Source: an uncultured Bacteroidia bacterium (lineage in GTDB: Bacteria; Bacteroidota; Bacteroidia; Bacteroidales; Prolixibacteraceae). From it: 64,000 bases of DNA. A program made the position numbers and the translations under genes. The stretch covers positions 1-64,000 of the forward strand of contig CAIUAN010000038.1 of NCBI GenBank assembly GCA_903897145.1, in the 5' to 3' direction. Shown piece after piece: positions 18,266 to 27,488 of this stretch. Within the stretch, counting starts at the first letter, position 1, and each line of letters starts with the position of its first letter. The notes beneath the pieces are model-generated. The model had not been told where the DNA came from. It saw only the letters and a list, made by a program, of their open reading frames with translations, and made no database searches.

Positions 18266-19512
18266 TAATCTAATTCATGAACCACCAAACCAGATCTAAG
18301 CTTAGGCTCAAACCAAGTTGTTTTGGGTGGCATAATATTTCCAGAATCAGCAATATCTATCAGTTGTTTCATCGACACAGGATAAAGAGCAAAGGCGACT
18401 TTCATATCACCCGAATCCACTCTGATTTTCAATTCTCCTAAACCACGAATACCTCCAACAAAATCAACACGTTTATCCGTTCTCAAATCTTTTATTCCAA
18501 GAATTTGATCAAGAATAAGGTTAGAAAGAATAGTCACATCTAACACTCCAATAGGATCATTGTCGTTGTAACGACCAGCTTTGGTAATTAATTCATACCA
18601 CTCCCCTTCCACATACATACTAAAAGTATGAAGTGCTTCAGGCTTATAAATTGTAGAGCCAATTTTTTGAACATCAAAATCAGCCCCAATTTTTTCTACT
18701 AATTGAGCAACAGTCAGACCATTTAGATCCTTAACCGTCCGATTGTAATCAATAATTTTCAATTGATTATCAGGAAAATGAACGGCAAGAAAGAAATTAT
18801 ACTCTTCATCACCGGTATGATTTGGGTTTTGAGCTCTTTTTTCTTTCCCAACCAAGGCAGCTGCAGCAGTACGATGATGACCATCAGCCACGTATGTTGC
18901 CGGTATTGCTGCAAAAAGTTTAACAATCTTATCAATGGTTGCGGTATCGTCTACTAACCAAAAATGATGACCAAATCCATCCTCAGCAACATAATCATAG
19001 ACCGGTTTTTGATCTGCAACGATAGCACCCACAATCGCGTCTAATTCTTTGACTGCCGGATAAGCAAAAAATACCGGTTCCATGTTTGCATTGGTAATAC
19101 GCACATGCTTCATCCGATCTTCTTCTTTATCATTGCGTGTTAACTCATGTTTGCGAATAACGCCATTGAGATAATCATCAACAGAGGCACACCCAACAAT
19201 ACCATATTGCGTGCGACCATCCATGGTTTGCGCATAGATATACAAGGAGTCTTTAGCATCTTTTACCAGCCAACCTTTTTCTCTCCAACTATTTAAATTT
19301 TCTGAAGCTTTGAGATATACTGGTTCGATATGCTCATCTGTACCAGATGGAAAATCGATCTCTGGCTTAATAATATGCAATAAAGTATATGGATTGCCTG
19401 AAGCCTCAACACGAGCCTCTTCAGAATTTAGCACATCGTATGGACGTGAAGCAACCTTAGATGCCAGATCAGCTGGTGGTCTAAGTCCTTTAAATGGTTT
19501 TAAAATAGCCAT
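18265..19512 (-). CDS. DUF1015-family protein
   Basis: 415-residue cytoplasmic protein of the widespread, uncharacterised DUF1015 family. Typical features are the N-terminal FKGLRPPADLASKVASRPYDVLN, the central YVADGHHR segment (about residue 210) and the NPN-HTG-EEYNFFLAV stretch. It follows serC by 3 bases, and in Bacteroidota the family is usually found in the serine pathway cluster. Here serA, which often lies between them, is absent. A link to serine metabolism is inferred only from this conserved neighbourhood; the biochemical function is unknown. Confidence 0.88.
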   Translation of the reverse strand: MAILKPFKGLRPPADLASKVASRPYDVLNSEEARVEASGNPYTLLHIIKPEIDFPSGTDEHIEPVYLKASENLNSWREKGWLVKDAKDSLYIYAQTMDGRTQYGIVGCASVDDYLNGVIRKHELTRNDKEEDRMKHVRITNANMEPVFFAYPAVKELDAIVGAIVADQKPVYDYVAEDGFGHHFWLVDDTATIDKIVKLFAAIPATYVADGHHRTAAAALVGKEKRAQNPNHTGDEEYNFFLAVHFPDNQLKIIDYNRTVKDLNGLTVAQLVEKIGADFDVQKIGSTIYKPEALHTFSMYVEGEWYELITKAGRYNDNDPIGVLDVTILSNLILDQILGIKDLRTDKRVDFVGGIRGLGELKIRVDSGDMKVAFALYPVSMKQLIDIADSGNIMPPKTTWFEPKLRSGLVVHELD

Positions 19513-19515
19513 AAA

Positions 19516-20586
19516 TTAATTTTGTGTTTCAAATTCTTTCATTGCATCAACCAATACAGCAACACTTTCAATAGGCATTGCATTATAGATAGATGCTCTA
19601 AATCCGCCAACGCTTCGATGACCTTCAAGTCCAAGAATATTTAACTCTTTCGCTCGGGCCAAGAAAGTCTTCTCAAGCTCTTCGTAACCAGGAGCCATAA
19701 CAAAGGTGACATTCATTAAAGAACGATCGGCTGGATCTGGAACTGGGCAAATAAACATCTTGTTGCGATCAATTTCATCATACAACAACTTAGCCTTCGC
19801 AATATTTTTAGCTTCCATCGCTTTAATACCGCCATTTTCTTTAAGCCATATTAGTGTTTGAAGTGCAGAAAATACGGGAAGAACAGGAGGAGTATTAAAC
19901 ATTGATTCTCCTTCAATATGAGTCAAATAATTGATCATTGTTGGGATTGGGCGATCCATCTTGCCGAGTGCCTCTTTACGAACAATAACAAGGGTTACGC
20001 CGGCAGGTGCAAGATTTTTCTGAGCACCAGCATAAATAAGGTCGTATTTTGAAATATCTATTGGGCGACTAAAAATATCAGAAGACATATCGGCCACTAA
20101 AGGTACTGGAGAATCGATATCCTTATAGATCTGAGTACCATAAATGGTATTGTTTGAAGTGATATGCAAGTAATCAAGATCAGAAGGGATTGTTACATTC
20201 TTCGGAATATAGTTGTAATTTTTATCTTTTGAAGAAGCGACTTCAACGACTTCACCAAATAGCTTAGCCTCTTTTAACGCCTTTGCAGCCCAGACTCCCG
20301 TGTTATAATAACCAGCTTTAGTCTTAAGAAGATTAAATGGAACCATATAGAACTGTGAACTAGCTCCACCTTGAACAAAGAGCACTTCATATCCTTCAGG
20401 GACTTCAAGTAACTCCTTAACTAATGCGATAGCTTGATCCATAACCGCAATAAACTCTTTGCTACGATGAGAAACTTCTAATACAGAAAGAGAAGTTCCT
20501 GCGAAATTTAGGATTGCCTCTGCCGTTTTCTGAATAGTAAACTCAGGAAGAATTGACGGGCCTGCGTAAAAATTGTGCTTTTTCAT
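19516..20586 (-). CDS. serC: Phosphoserine aminotransferase
   Basis: PLP enzyme converting 3-phosphohydroxypyruvate plus glutamate to 3-phosphoserine and 2-oxoglutarate, the second step of serine synthesis; it is also used in pyridoxine synthesis in some bacteria. At 356 residues it is of normal length. It begins [12 protein letters not shown], has [10 protein letters not shown] (about 70-79) and the PLP-lysine region [11 protein letters not shown] near residue 193, and ends with [15 protein letters not shown]. It is the first gene of a pair with the DUF1015 gene. The partner dehydrogenase serA is not in the window. Confidence 0.95.
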   Translation of the reverse strand: MKKHNFYAGPSILPEFTIQKTAEAILNFAGTSLSVLEVSHRSKEFIAVMDQAIALVKELLEVPEGYEVLFVQGGASSQFYMVPFNLLKTKAGYYNTGVWAAKALKEAKLFGEVVEVASSKDKNYNYIPKNVTIPSDLDYLHITSNNTIYGTQIYKDIDSPVPLVADMSSDIFSRPIDISKYDLIYAGAQKNLAPAGVTLVIVRKEALGKMDRPIPTMINYLTHIEGESMFNTPPVLPVFSALQTLIWLKENGGIKAMEAKNIAKAKLLYDEIDRNKMFICPVPDPADRSLMNVTFVMAPGYEELEKTFLARAKELNILGLEGHRSVGGFRASIYNAMPIESVAVLVDAMKEFETQN

Positions 20587-20700
20587 TTGAAAAAATTTAA
20601 AAAAATATGAATTAGATGCAGCTCAAGATAATCTAGTGTTACGAATTGAAGCAAGATCAAAAAGATGCGCTATTTAAAATACAAATTTAACACATTTGGA

Positions 20701-20708
20701 CAAAAGTA
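20701..20708 (-). promoter_or_regulatory. Putative -7 box for serC
   Basis: Minus strand reads TACTTTTG (TAnnTTTG), giving a leader of roughly 105 bases before serC. No good -33 element seen. Confidence 0.35.
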
Positions 20709-20761
20709 AATTCAAATCTAGAGGAAAAACCACCTAAGTTATGAACTAATTTACATTAAGT

Positions 20762-21850
20762 TTAACCTTTGATAAATGGCATCTTGACCACCTTTGCTTT
20801 AACGAGTTTACTGCGAATAAGAATATAGATCTCGGTATCAAGTGCACTATGCTTCACATCGATATAGCCCATGCCAATACCTTGATCTAAAACTGGTGAC
20901 TGCGTGCCAGAGGTGACGAAACCAATGACATTACTTTGGGCATCAACAATCTCATAACCATGTCGTGGAATCCCCCGATCAATCATTACAAAACCCTTCA
21001 GAGATTGAGTAACTCCCTCGTTTTTATGTTTCAATAAGAGCTCTTTATCTATTAAGTTTTTAGATGGCATAAATTTAGTTATCCAACCAAGGCCAGCAGA
21101 AATTGGAGAAGTGGTGTCATCAATATCATTTCCATACAAACAATAGCCCATTTCTAAACGCAAGGTATCACGAGCCCCTAAGCCAATTGGTTTAATCCCC
21201 TCAGATTGACCAGCTTCAAAAATAGCTTCCCATATAGGCTCCGCAAACTCATTTTCAAAATAAAGCTCAAAACCTCCTGCACCAGTATAACCAGTGGCAG
21301 AGATTATAACTCCATCAATACCGGCTAAGCGTCCAACTTTAAATCGATAATAGCCAATAGAAGATAAATCTACTTCGGTTAATTTCTGTAATACTTGCAA
21401 AGCTTTAGGACCTTGAACAGCAAGTTGACTTAATTTAGGTGAGGCATTTTCAAGTTCTACACCGAAGGTATTTTGAGAAACTAACCAATCGTAATCCTTT
21501 TGAATATTAGAGGCATTCACCACCAATAGATAACTATTGGGTTCGAAGTAATAGACCAACAAATCATCAACAATACCACCCTGTCCATTTGGAAAGCAGG
21601 CATACTGAGCCTGACCTTCAACAAGAGCCGATACATCATTTGAAGTTACGGTTTGTAAAAACTCCAATGCATGAGGTCCCTTAACCCAGATCTCACCCAT
21701 ATGCGACACGTCAAAAACACCTACAGCGTTGCGGACAGTTAAATGCTCATCTTTTATACCAGTATATTCAATTGGCATTTCAAATCCAGCAAACGAAACG
21801 ATTTTAGCGTTATAACGGTTGTGAATATCAAAAAATGGAGTTCTAATCAT
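20762..21850 (-). CDS. gcvT: Aminomethyltransferase, glycine cleavage system T protein
   Basis: T protein of the glycine cleavage system, transferring the aminomethyl carbon from the lipoylated H protein to tetrahydrofolate with release of ammonia. The 362-residue length is standard. It has the N-terminal FDVSHMGEI motif, [17 protein letters not shown], and the folate-site [13 protein letters not shown] segment in the middle. No gcvH or gcvP is adjacent, as is common in this phylum. It faces away from the HPt gene. Confidence 0.95.
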   Translation of the reverse strand: MIRTPFFDIHNRYNAKIVSFAGFEMPIEYTGIKDEHLTVRNAVGVFDVSHMGEIWVKGPHALEFLQTVTSNDVSALVEGQAQYACFPNGQGGIVDDLLVYYFEPNSYLLVVNASNIQKDYDWLVSQNTFGVELENASPKLSQLAVQGPKALQVLQKLTEVDLSSIGYYRFKVGRLAGIDGVIISATGYTGAGGFELYFENEFAEPIWEAIFEAGQSEGIKPIGLGARDTLRLEMGYCLYGNDIDDTTSPISAGLGWITKFMPSKNLIDKELLLKHKNEGVTQSLKGFVMIDRGIPRHGYEIVDAQSNVIGFVTSGTQSPVLDQGIGMGYIDVKHSALDTEIYILIRSKLVKAKVVKMPFIKG

Positions 21851-21988
21851 CGGACAGAAATTTTAATTCTTGTTAAAGTGTAAAAATAAAACTTTCAAAC
21901 TGACTAAAAGCAGAAAAATGACACTTTGATTTAAATAATTAGCGGTATATTTAAATGAAGATTCAGAAGTATTAAAATTCAAGCAATT

Positions 21989-22333
21989 ATGCCACTTACG
22001 AATTTAGATTATCTAAAAAATATCACAGACAATGATTCTGATTCTATACGCGAGATCATTGAACTTTTTATTGAGCAAATTCCACAATCAATAGAAAGCA
22101 TGCATAAATACTTAGGCGAAAAGAGATTTGCCGATTTAGCAAAAGAGGCTCATAAAGTTAAGTCGTCTGTCGAGATTGTCGGCTTAACCGAGCTTGGTCA
22201 AGCCCTCAAAACGCTTCAAGTATCTATTCTAAATCAAAAAGATAAACAGACTTACTACCCCATAATTTGTCGATTCGAAAAAGAGTGTTTAGAGGCCATA
22301 GAAGAGCTAAAAGAGGTCATAACTAAATTGTAA
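21989..22333 (+). CDS. Stand-alone HPt (histidine phosphotransfer) domain protein
   Basis: 114-residue, all-helical phosphorelay protein. The phosphoacceptor is H55 in LAKEAHKVKSSVEIVGL, which matches the HPt pattern of a histidine followed by basic and small residues. It has no kinase or receiver domain, so it would shuttle phosphate between a hybrid histidine kinase and a response regulator encoded elsewhere. It is isolated between gcvT (divergent) and a hydrolase (convergent, 6 bases apart). Partner unknown. Confidence 0.85.
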   Translation: MPLTNLDYLKNITDNDSDSIREIIELFIEQIPQSIESMHKYLGEKRFADLAKEAHKVKSSVEIVGLTELGQALKTLQVSILNQKDKQTYYPIICRFEKECLEAIEELKEVITKL

Positions 22334-22339
22334 AATAAA

Positions 22340-23329
22340 CTATCGAAGTGGAACCATCTTAAGTATTGATTCCGAAAAATCATAGGTAGATTTAGCAACC
22401 TCCGCTACGCTATTTGAAGTAAACTTGCATGCAATTACATGCGCCCCAGCATTTGGGAAAGCAAGTGCCCTCTTTTGATCCTTGGGGGTACCAACCTGTT
22501 CATACATCTTAAGTGCTGCTTGAACATCGACCACCTCATCCTGATTTTGTTCATCTTTATAATAATAACCAACAAAAAGAGGACATTTAACCTTTGAGAA
22601 GGTTGTCTTATCCATCGTAACATCCATTAATTGTTGCAAATATACCGGTCCTTCAGCCCGATATTTACAATACCAATAATTACATTTATCACTCTGCAGT
22701 TCCGTAGAAGTTACTCTATACTTACCTCCAAAATTAAGTCGAGCAATTTGCAATCCCCATGGCTTTGACAATAACATAGACGCCTTTTGTTTAATTTGAA
22801 TATTTGGGGAATAGAGGATCATCGCATAGACTAAGTCAGGAAAATCAGCAGCTAATTTAAGAGCTAAAGTTCCACCCGAAGAGGTGCCCATAATCACAAT
22901 TTTCTTACCTAGATGGGTAGCAATAACCAAAGCTTGTTTTGCAGACTCATAGTATTTATTTGGTGTCATATCCAGCAGTGGGTCATCTGTAATTAATCCA
23001 TGACTGGCTAATCTTGCCAGATAAGCATTACAACCATAACGCTTTGCGTAATCTTCATTAACGGGAAAACCTTCTTGGCGACTAGCCGAAAAACCATGTA
23101 AATACAATAAAACATATTCAGTCTGGGAGCGAGTAGAATCATTAGCCCAAATAATTTTGGCTTCATTATCCGGCTTTATATGCTCCTTTAATTCTTGATT
23201 TTTTACAAAATCAGCGATTGGCTCAGAGACAACTGGAAGAGCTCTATTTAACAAAGGATCAGGCATTACTGGCCCAGAAAGATAGACCACCACACTTAAG
23301 AGGATTAAAGCGGAAATATATTTAAACAT
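22340..23329 (-). CDS. Membrane-anchored alpha/beta hydrolase
   Basis: 329 residues with an N-terminal hydrophobic segment (about 1-22) that acts as signal anchor or signal peptide. The serine-hydrolase fold shows an oxyanion LHGFSAS (77-83) and nucleophile elbow GTSSGG with Ser150; an acid in the DE-Q-DEVV stretch and a histidine in GAHV lie near the C-terminus. Cysteines in DKCNYWYCKYR could form a disulfide outside the cytoplasm. It is probably an esterase or lipase in the periplasm; substrate unknown. Confidence 0.8.
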   Translation of the reverse strand: MFKYISALILLSVVVYLSGPVMPDPLLNRALPVVSEPIADFVKNQELKEHIKPDNEAKIIWANDSTRSQTEYVLLYLHGFSASRQEGFPVNEDYAKRYGCNAYLARLASHGLITDDPLLDMTPNKYYESAKQALVIATHLGKKIVIMGTSSGGTLALKLAADFPDLVYAMILYSPNIQIKQKASMLLSKPWGLQIARLNFGGKYRVTSTELQSDKCNYWYCKYRAEGPVYLQQLMDVTMDKTTFSKVKCPLFVGYYYKDEQNQDEVVDVQAALKMYEQVGTPKDQKRALAFPNAGAHVIACKFTSNSVAEVAKSTYDFSESILKMVPLR

Positions 23330-23348
23330 AAGCTACTTAAAATATCAG

Positions 23349-23504
23349 TTACTGAATTCGAATGATTGCAGCCTGCTGCCGACCATCCATTAACACCTCA
23401 AAAGGTTCGCGAAAAGATACATGCTTAACATATTTATCTTCCAACCAAATGGTTTGTTTCTCCAGCAAATCTAAACGAAAAAAATCATTTTAATTGTTTG
23501 CCAT
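23349..23504 (-). pseudogene. Possible broken small gene just upstream of the hydrolase
   Basis: On the minus strand an ATG at 23502-23504 gives MANN, then an in-frame TAA (23490-23492), then 46 open codons from NDFFRLDLLEKQ to AAIIRIQ ending in TAA at 23349-23351. A +1 change in the T7 run at 23478-23484 would instead join a nearby ATG to the same frame. The peptide looks protein-like but I cannot name a family. It may be a remnant or chance. Confidence 0.25.
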
Positions 23505-23554
23505 GCCACAAAAGCTAATGCAACACCTAAAATTAACTACAATCAATACAAAAC

Positions 23555-23580
23555 AAAAAAAGGGACCAATGTCCCTTTTT
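23555..23580. terminator. Terminator after korB
   Basis: A7-GGGAC at 23555-23566, loop CAAT, GTCCC-T5 at 23571-23580. U tract on the minus strand fits termination of korAB, whose stop is 20 bases earlier on that strand. Confidence 0.85.
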
Positions 23581-23599
23581 CGAAAACTATTCAGTATCG

Positions 23600-24616
23600 T
23601 TAATCTACAACCCAGGTATTACCGCTGTTAAGTAGATCGTCTATTGATTTAATTTTCGATTTGCTTTGAACATCTGCGATCTGCTGTTCCATCATCTGAT
23701 CATAAACTGGAGCTTCAACAGCACGAATCACACCCATCGCAATTGGAAATTCAGGCAACATCATCCCTATTAACTGCTGATGAACATAACCATATGGTTC
23801 AGTCACGTCATGAATAAGAATATCATCTTGGGTAACTCCATTTTCGCCAATGGTAACCACCTTAAGGATAGCCTTATCGAACATCAGCCCCTTATTTTTT
23901 TCAGCACCAAAGATCATTGGTTCACCATGTTTAAGAAATATCTGGCGTTCGTCCCGCATCTTAGGATCAGAGATTTCTGCATGAATTCCATCGTTGAATA
24001 TAATGCAATTTTGTAACACCTCAACAACAGAGGTTCCTTTGTGCCTAGCCGCCTCCTCATAAACTTCTTGCGAATTTTTCATGTTGTTATCGACACACCG
24101 AGCAAAGAAAGTCCCTCTTGCCCCAAGCACTAGCTGACCTGGAATAAATGGACTCTCGATAGTTCCCTGAGGGGAAGTTTTGGTGACAGCACCATGATCA
24201 GAAGTCGGAGAATATTGACCCTTCGTTAGTCCATAAATCTTGTTATTAAACAAGATAATATTCAAGTCAATATTACGACGAATGCAATGAATAAAATGGT
24301 TGCCACCAATAGCCAATGCATCGCCATCGCCCGTTATTTCCCAAACGGAAAGTCTTGGATTGGCGCATTTTACGCCAGAGGCCACCGCCGCTGCTCGACC
24401 GTGAATGGTGTGAAACCCATAGGTGCTCATATAGTAAGGGAAGCGCGACGAACATCCAATACCGGAGATAACGGCAAAATCTTCTTGCTTAACACCCAAG
24501 TTCGCCATTGCTTTTTGAATAGCATTGAGAACTGCATGGTCGCCACATCCAGGGCACCAACGAACCTCGTTCTCGCTCTTAAAATCTTTCAAGGTATATT
24601 CTAGTACGTCTATCAT
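23600..24616 (-). CDS. korB: 2-oxoacid:ferredoxin oxidoreductase beta subunit (2-oxoglutarate type)
   Basis: Thiamine-diphosphate and Fe-S subunit of the two-subunit 2-oxoacid:ferredoxin oxidoreductase, which oxidatively decarboxylates 2-oxoglutarate (or related 2-oxoacids) to acyl-CoA while reducing ferredoxin. 338 residues. WCPGCGDHAVL (about 21-31) contributes cluster cysteines, and the ThDP motif is GDGDALAIGGNHFIH with NNKIYGLTKGQ downstream. Its start overlaps the korA stop by four bases (ATGA), indicating translational coupling. Substrate preference is inferred from family similarity and could include other 2-oxoacids. Confidence 0.9.
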   Translation of the reverse strand: MIDVLEYTLKDFKSENEVRWCPGCGDHAVLNAIQKAMANLGVKQEDFAVISGIGCSSRFPYYMSTYGFHTIHGRAAAVASGVKCANPRLSVWEITGDGDALAIGGNHFIHCIRRNIDLNIILFNNKIYGLTKGQYSPTSDHGAVTKTSPQGTIESPFIPGQLVLGARGTFFARCVDNNMKNSQEVYEEAARHKGTSVVEVLQNCIIFNDGIHAEISDPKMRDERQIFLKHGEPMIFGAEKNKGLMFDKAILKVVTIGENGVTQDDILIHDVTEPYGYVHQQLIGMMLPEFPIAMGVIRAVEAPVYDQMMEQQIADVQSKSKIKSIDDLLNSGNTWVVD

Positions 24617-26457
24617 TTTTTATCCTCCAAAAGTTTTTCAAAGTTTTCGACTAATTCAATGACTGTAAATGGTAATCCCTGAACTTTATTGTATTGATAA
24701 TAGTGAAAGTTCGGCATCTTATCTCGCAGATAAGCCGCAAACTGACCTAGATTGAGTTCACAAACCACGATCTTTTTAAATTGCGCAAAAACGGCTGCCG
24801 TATTTGCTGGCAATGGCTTGATATAATTAAAATGAGCCAATCCAATGGCGACGCCTTTGGATTGCAAATCTCTCACGGCTCCATCCATATAGCCATAAGT
24901 ACCTCCCCATCCAACGACTAATAAATCACCTTTAGCATCACCGATCACCTCTAGATCAGGAACCAACTCAACAACCTTGTTTACTTTTGCCTCACGTATA
25001 TCAGTCATTCGTTGATGATTAGCTGGATCATGACTCACATTTCCAGCTGCATCTTTTTCAAGACCACCAATTCGATGTTGGTATCCATCCATACCAGGGA
25101 AAGCCCAATCGCGAGCTAATGTTTGAGCGTCGCGCGAATACGGTTTAAATGTCTCTGGATTAGTGGCAATCCGTGGAGTGATCGAAGCTAGATCAGCCAA
25201 CTTAGGTATTCGCCATGGCTCTGAACCGTTTCCTAAAAATCCATCGGTTAAAAGAACCACAGGAACCATGCGCTCCAAGGCGATCTTTGCTGCCATATAG
25301 GCGAAGTGAAAACAATCGGAGGGTGAAGAAGCTGCAATAACAACCAGTGGACTCTCGCCATTTCGACCATATAATGTTTGAAGTAAATCGGACTGCTCGG
25401 TTTTGGTAGGAAGTCCAGTTGAAGGTCCACCCCGTTGAACATTAACCACCACCAAGGGAAGCTCAGCCATCACGCTTAATCCTAACGCTTCTGATTTCAA
25501 CGCAAAGCCAGGACCTGATGTGGTGGTAACAGCAAGCTTACCTGCGAACGAAGCTCCAATGGCGGTACATATACCCGCTATCTCATCCTCTGCTTGAAAA
25601 CTCTTAACGGCTAAATCCTTGCGATCGGCCAAAGCTTGAAGGATTTCAGTGGCTGGGGTTATGGGATACGAACCGATAAATAAATCAAGACCAGCTTTTT
25701 TCGACGCAGCTAATAAGCCCCATGCGGTCGCGAGGTTCCCATTAATGTTACGATAAGTCCCTTTTTCAATCTCAGCCGGATGAACCACATAACGAGGTGT
25801 AAGATGCTCCAAGGTAAGACCATAATTCCATCCCGCATGTAAAACACGTAAGTTCGTCTCTACAACAATCGGACTTTTAGCAAATTTGCGATTGATAAAT
25901 TTCTCTATATAATCAAGAGGCTTACTAAACACCCAACAAATTAATCCGAGCGCGAACATATTCTTACTTCGCAGAACACTTTTGTTATCGATATCCAGGT
26001 CCTTTAATGCCTCCCTTGTCATGCTGGTGATCGGAACTGCAACCTTTATAAAATCTTGAAGATTGCACTCCTCAAAAGGATCGTCAGTCATGAGTTTCGC
26101 TTTATCAAAGTTTTTCTGATTAAAGCTGTCCACATCATAGAAAATTGTACCGCCTGGACTCATAAAGCTAGCATTCGCTTTTACGGCAGCAGGATTCATA
26201 GCCACCAGCACATGAGCAAAATCACCAGGAGTTTTAATCCTGCTTTTCCCAAATTGAACTTGAAACCCACTTATCCCACCAATTGTCCCTTGAGGGGCTC
26301 GAATCTCGGATGGATAATCTGGAAAGGTAGAGATGTCGTTACCAAACAATGCGGAGGTATCTGAAAAAAGTGCTCCAGTTAACTGCATTCCGTCACCAGA
26401 ATCGCCAGAAAACCGGATTGCAACCTCTTCCAGTTCAACAATTTTTGTATTACCCAT
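24613..26457 (-). CDS. korA: 2-oxoacid:ferredoxin oxidoreductase alpha subunit (gamma-alpha fusion)
   Basis: 614-residue partner of KorB. Residues about 1-200 are the gamma-type domain (RFSGDSGDGMQLTGALF), and the remainder is the alpha pyrimidine-binding domain (AAKKAGLDLF-GSYPITPATEIL type segment near 265). Later stretches (TTTSGPGFALKSEALG; NVQRGGPSTGLPTK) are characteristic of KorA. The gamma-alpha fusion is the usual form in two-subunit enzymes. With icd elsewhere in the window it covers the two steps around 2-oxoglutarate. No ferredoxin gene is adjacent. Confidence 0.92.
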   Translation of the reverse strand: MGNTKIVELEEVAIRFSGDSGDGMQLTGALFSDTSALFGNDISTFPDYPSEIRAPQGTIGGISGFQVQFGKSRIKTPGDFAHVLVAMNPAAVKANASFMSPGGTIFYDVDSFNQKNFDKAKLMTDDPFEECNLQDFIKVAVPITSMTREALKDLDIDNKSVLRSKNMFALGLICWVFSKPLDYIEKFINRKFAKSPIVVETNLRVLHAGWNYGLTLEHLTPRYVVHPAEIEKGTYRNINGNLATAWGLLAASKKAGLDLFIGSYPITPATEILQALADRKDLAVKSFQAEDEIAGICTAIGASFAGKLAVTTTSGPGFALKSEALGLSVMAELPLVVVNVQRGGPSTGLPTKTEQSDLLQTLYGRNGESPLVVIAASSPSDCFHFAYMAAKIALERMVPVVLLTDGFLGNGSEPWRIPKLADLASITPRIATNPETFKPYSRDAQTLARDWAFPGMDGYQHRIGGLEKDAAGNVSHDPANHQRMTDIREAKVNKVVELVPDLEVIGDAKGDLLVVGWGGTYGYMDGAVRDLQSKGVAIGLAHFNYIKPLPANTAAVFAQFKKIVVCELNLGQFAAYLRDKMPNFHYYQYNKVQGLPFTVIELVENFEKLLEDKK

Positions 26458-26601
26458 AAAAATAAGTATTTATATTTCAGCTACTTATGAAATTCATATG
26501 CGGATTTAAATGAACTGATAAACCCAATCTTATAAACTTTGAAAAGAAATTAGCGAAATAGGTTGAAAACCTAGGAGACATTCGATAATGTAAATGCACA
26601 G

Positions 26602-26609
26602 CAAAAGTA
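26602..26609 (-). promoter_or_regulatory. Putative -7 box for korAB
   Basis: Minus strand reads TACTTTTG, matching TAnnTTTG; the leader would be about 140 bases. No clear -33. Confidence 0.35.
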
Positions 26610-26791
26610 ACGAACTAGGTTGATATTTGCCATTGAAATCGACTAATATGGCGTATTTTAGACGGATTATAAACAAGGGTCTGCTTGCAAAATGATTCCA
26701 TTAGAGGTTGCAATCGAAGAGTATTATTCGTTAATATTTAGGATTGTAAAATACTCTCCGATTTAATCCTTCGGTATTGCAGGTATATTAT

Positions 26792-26799
26792 TAATTTTG
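26792..26799 (+). promoter_or_regulatory. Putative -7 box for the gamma-carbonic-anhydrase-like gene
   Basis: TAATTTTG matches TAnnTTTG, with predicted initiation about 20 bases before the start codon at 26827. The nearest upstream TTG is only 12 bases away. Confidence 0.35.
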
Positions 26800-26826
26800 G
26801 TCTACGAATTTTAAATTTTTAACAGA

Positions 26827-27351
26827 ATGGCAATCATCAAGGCATTAAAAGGCAAACAACCAATAATTGGAAAAAATTGTTGGTTCGCTGAAACAGCAGT
26901 CATCATTGGAGACACCTCAATAGGAGACAATTGCAGCATTTGGTATGGTGCCATTCTGCGTGGCGATGTGCACTACATCAAAATTGGGAATAATGTAAAT
27001 ATCCAAGACAACGCTGTAATTCATGCTACCTATCAGAAATCACCCACCACAATTGGCAATAATGTTTCCATTGCTCATGGAGCAGTCGTGCACGGATGCA
27101 CCATTCACGACAATGTGCTGATTGGAATAAATGCGGTTGTTTTAGATGATACGATTATAAATAGCAACTCAATTGTGGCAGCCGGCGCTGTTGTCACAAA
27201 AGGGACCATCATCGAATCTGGATCCGTTTATGGCGGTTCACCAGCAAAAAAAATTAAAGATATTAGTCCTGAGTTATTAGATGGAGAGATCAACCGCATC
27301 GCAAATAACTATCATACCTATGCAGGTTGGTATAAAAGTGAAGATTTGTAA
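26827..27351 (+). CDS. Gamma-class carbonic anhydrase-like hexapeptide-repeat protein
   Basis: 174-residue left-handed beta-helix trimer subunit of the gamma-carbonic anhydrase/YrdA/PaaY family. The three zinc-ligand histidines are visible as H66 (VIHATY), H84 (SIAHG) and H89 (VVHGC), with RGD-H-I-IG-N-NIQDN before them. The fold is certain. Carbonic anhydrase activity is not proven for many members, which act as metal-binding proteins or thioesterases. It stands alone, divergent from korAB. Confidence 0.88.
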   Translation: MAIIKALKGKQPIIGKNCWFAETAVIIGDTSIGDNCSIWYGAILRGDVHYIKIGNNVNIQDNAVIHATYQKSPTTIGNNVSIAHGAVVHGCTIHDNVLIGINAVVLDDTIINSNSIVAAGAVVTKGTIIESGSVYGGSPAKKIKDISPELLDGEINRIANNYHTYAGWYKSEDL

Positions 27352-27488
27352 TTAATAATTGTTCTTAAATCTAAAACGATCAAAATTCCGAAGAAAATTA
27401 GAATCATAGCGGCTAACAATCAAAAATGATTATTTTCGCATCTGTGTATTGTAAAACTTAATTTAACTCAATTAAACTACCAACTAAA

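Larger units (their letters stand above)
26458..26826. other. 369-base divergent intergenic region between korA and the gamma-CA gene
   Basis: Contains candidate -7 boxes for each side (26602-26609 minus; 26792-26799 plus). Two tiny overlapping reading frames (26648-26695, 26692-26766) look like chance. No other structure recognised. Confidence 0.5.

Noticed and set aside
26648-26766. Two tiny overlapping reading frames (15 and 24 codons) between korA and the gamma-CA gene
   Set aside because: Too short, AT-rich, no promoter or hydrophobic/lipobox features; chance frames expected in a gap of this size.
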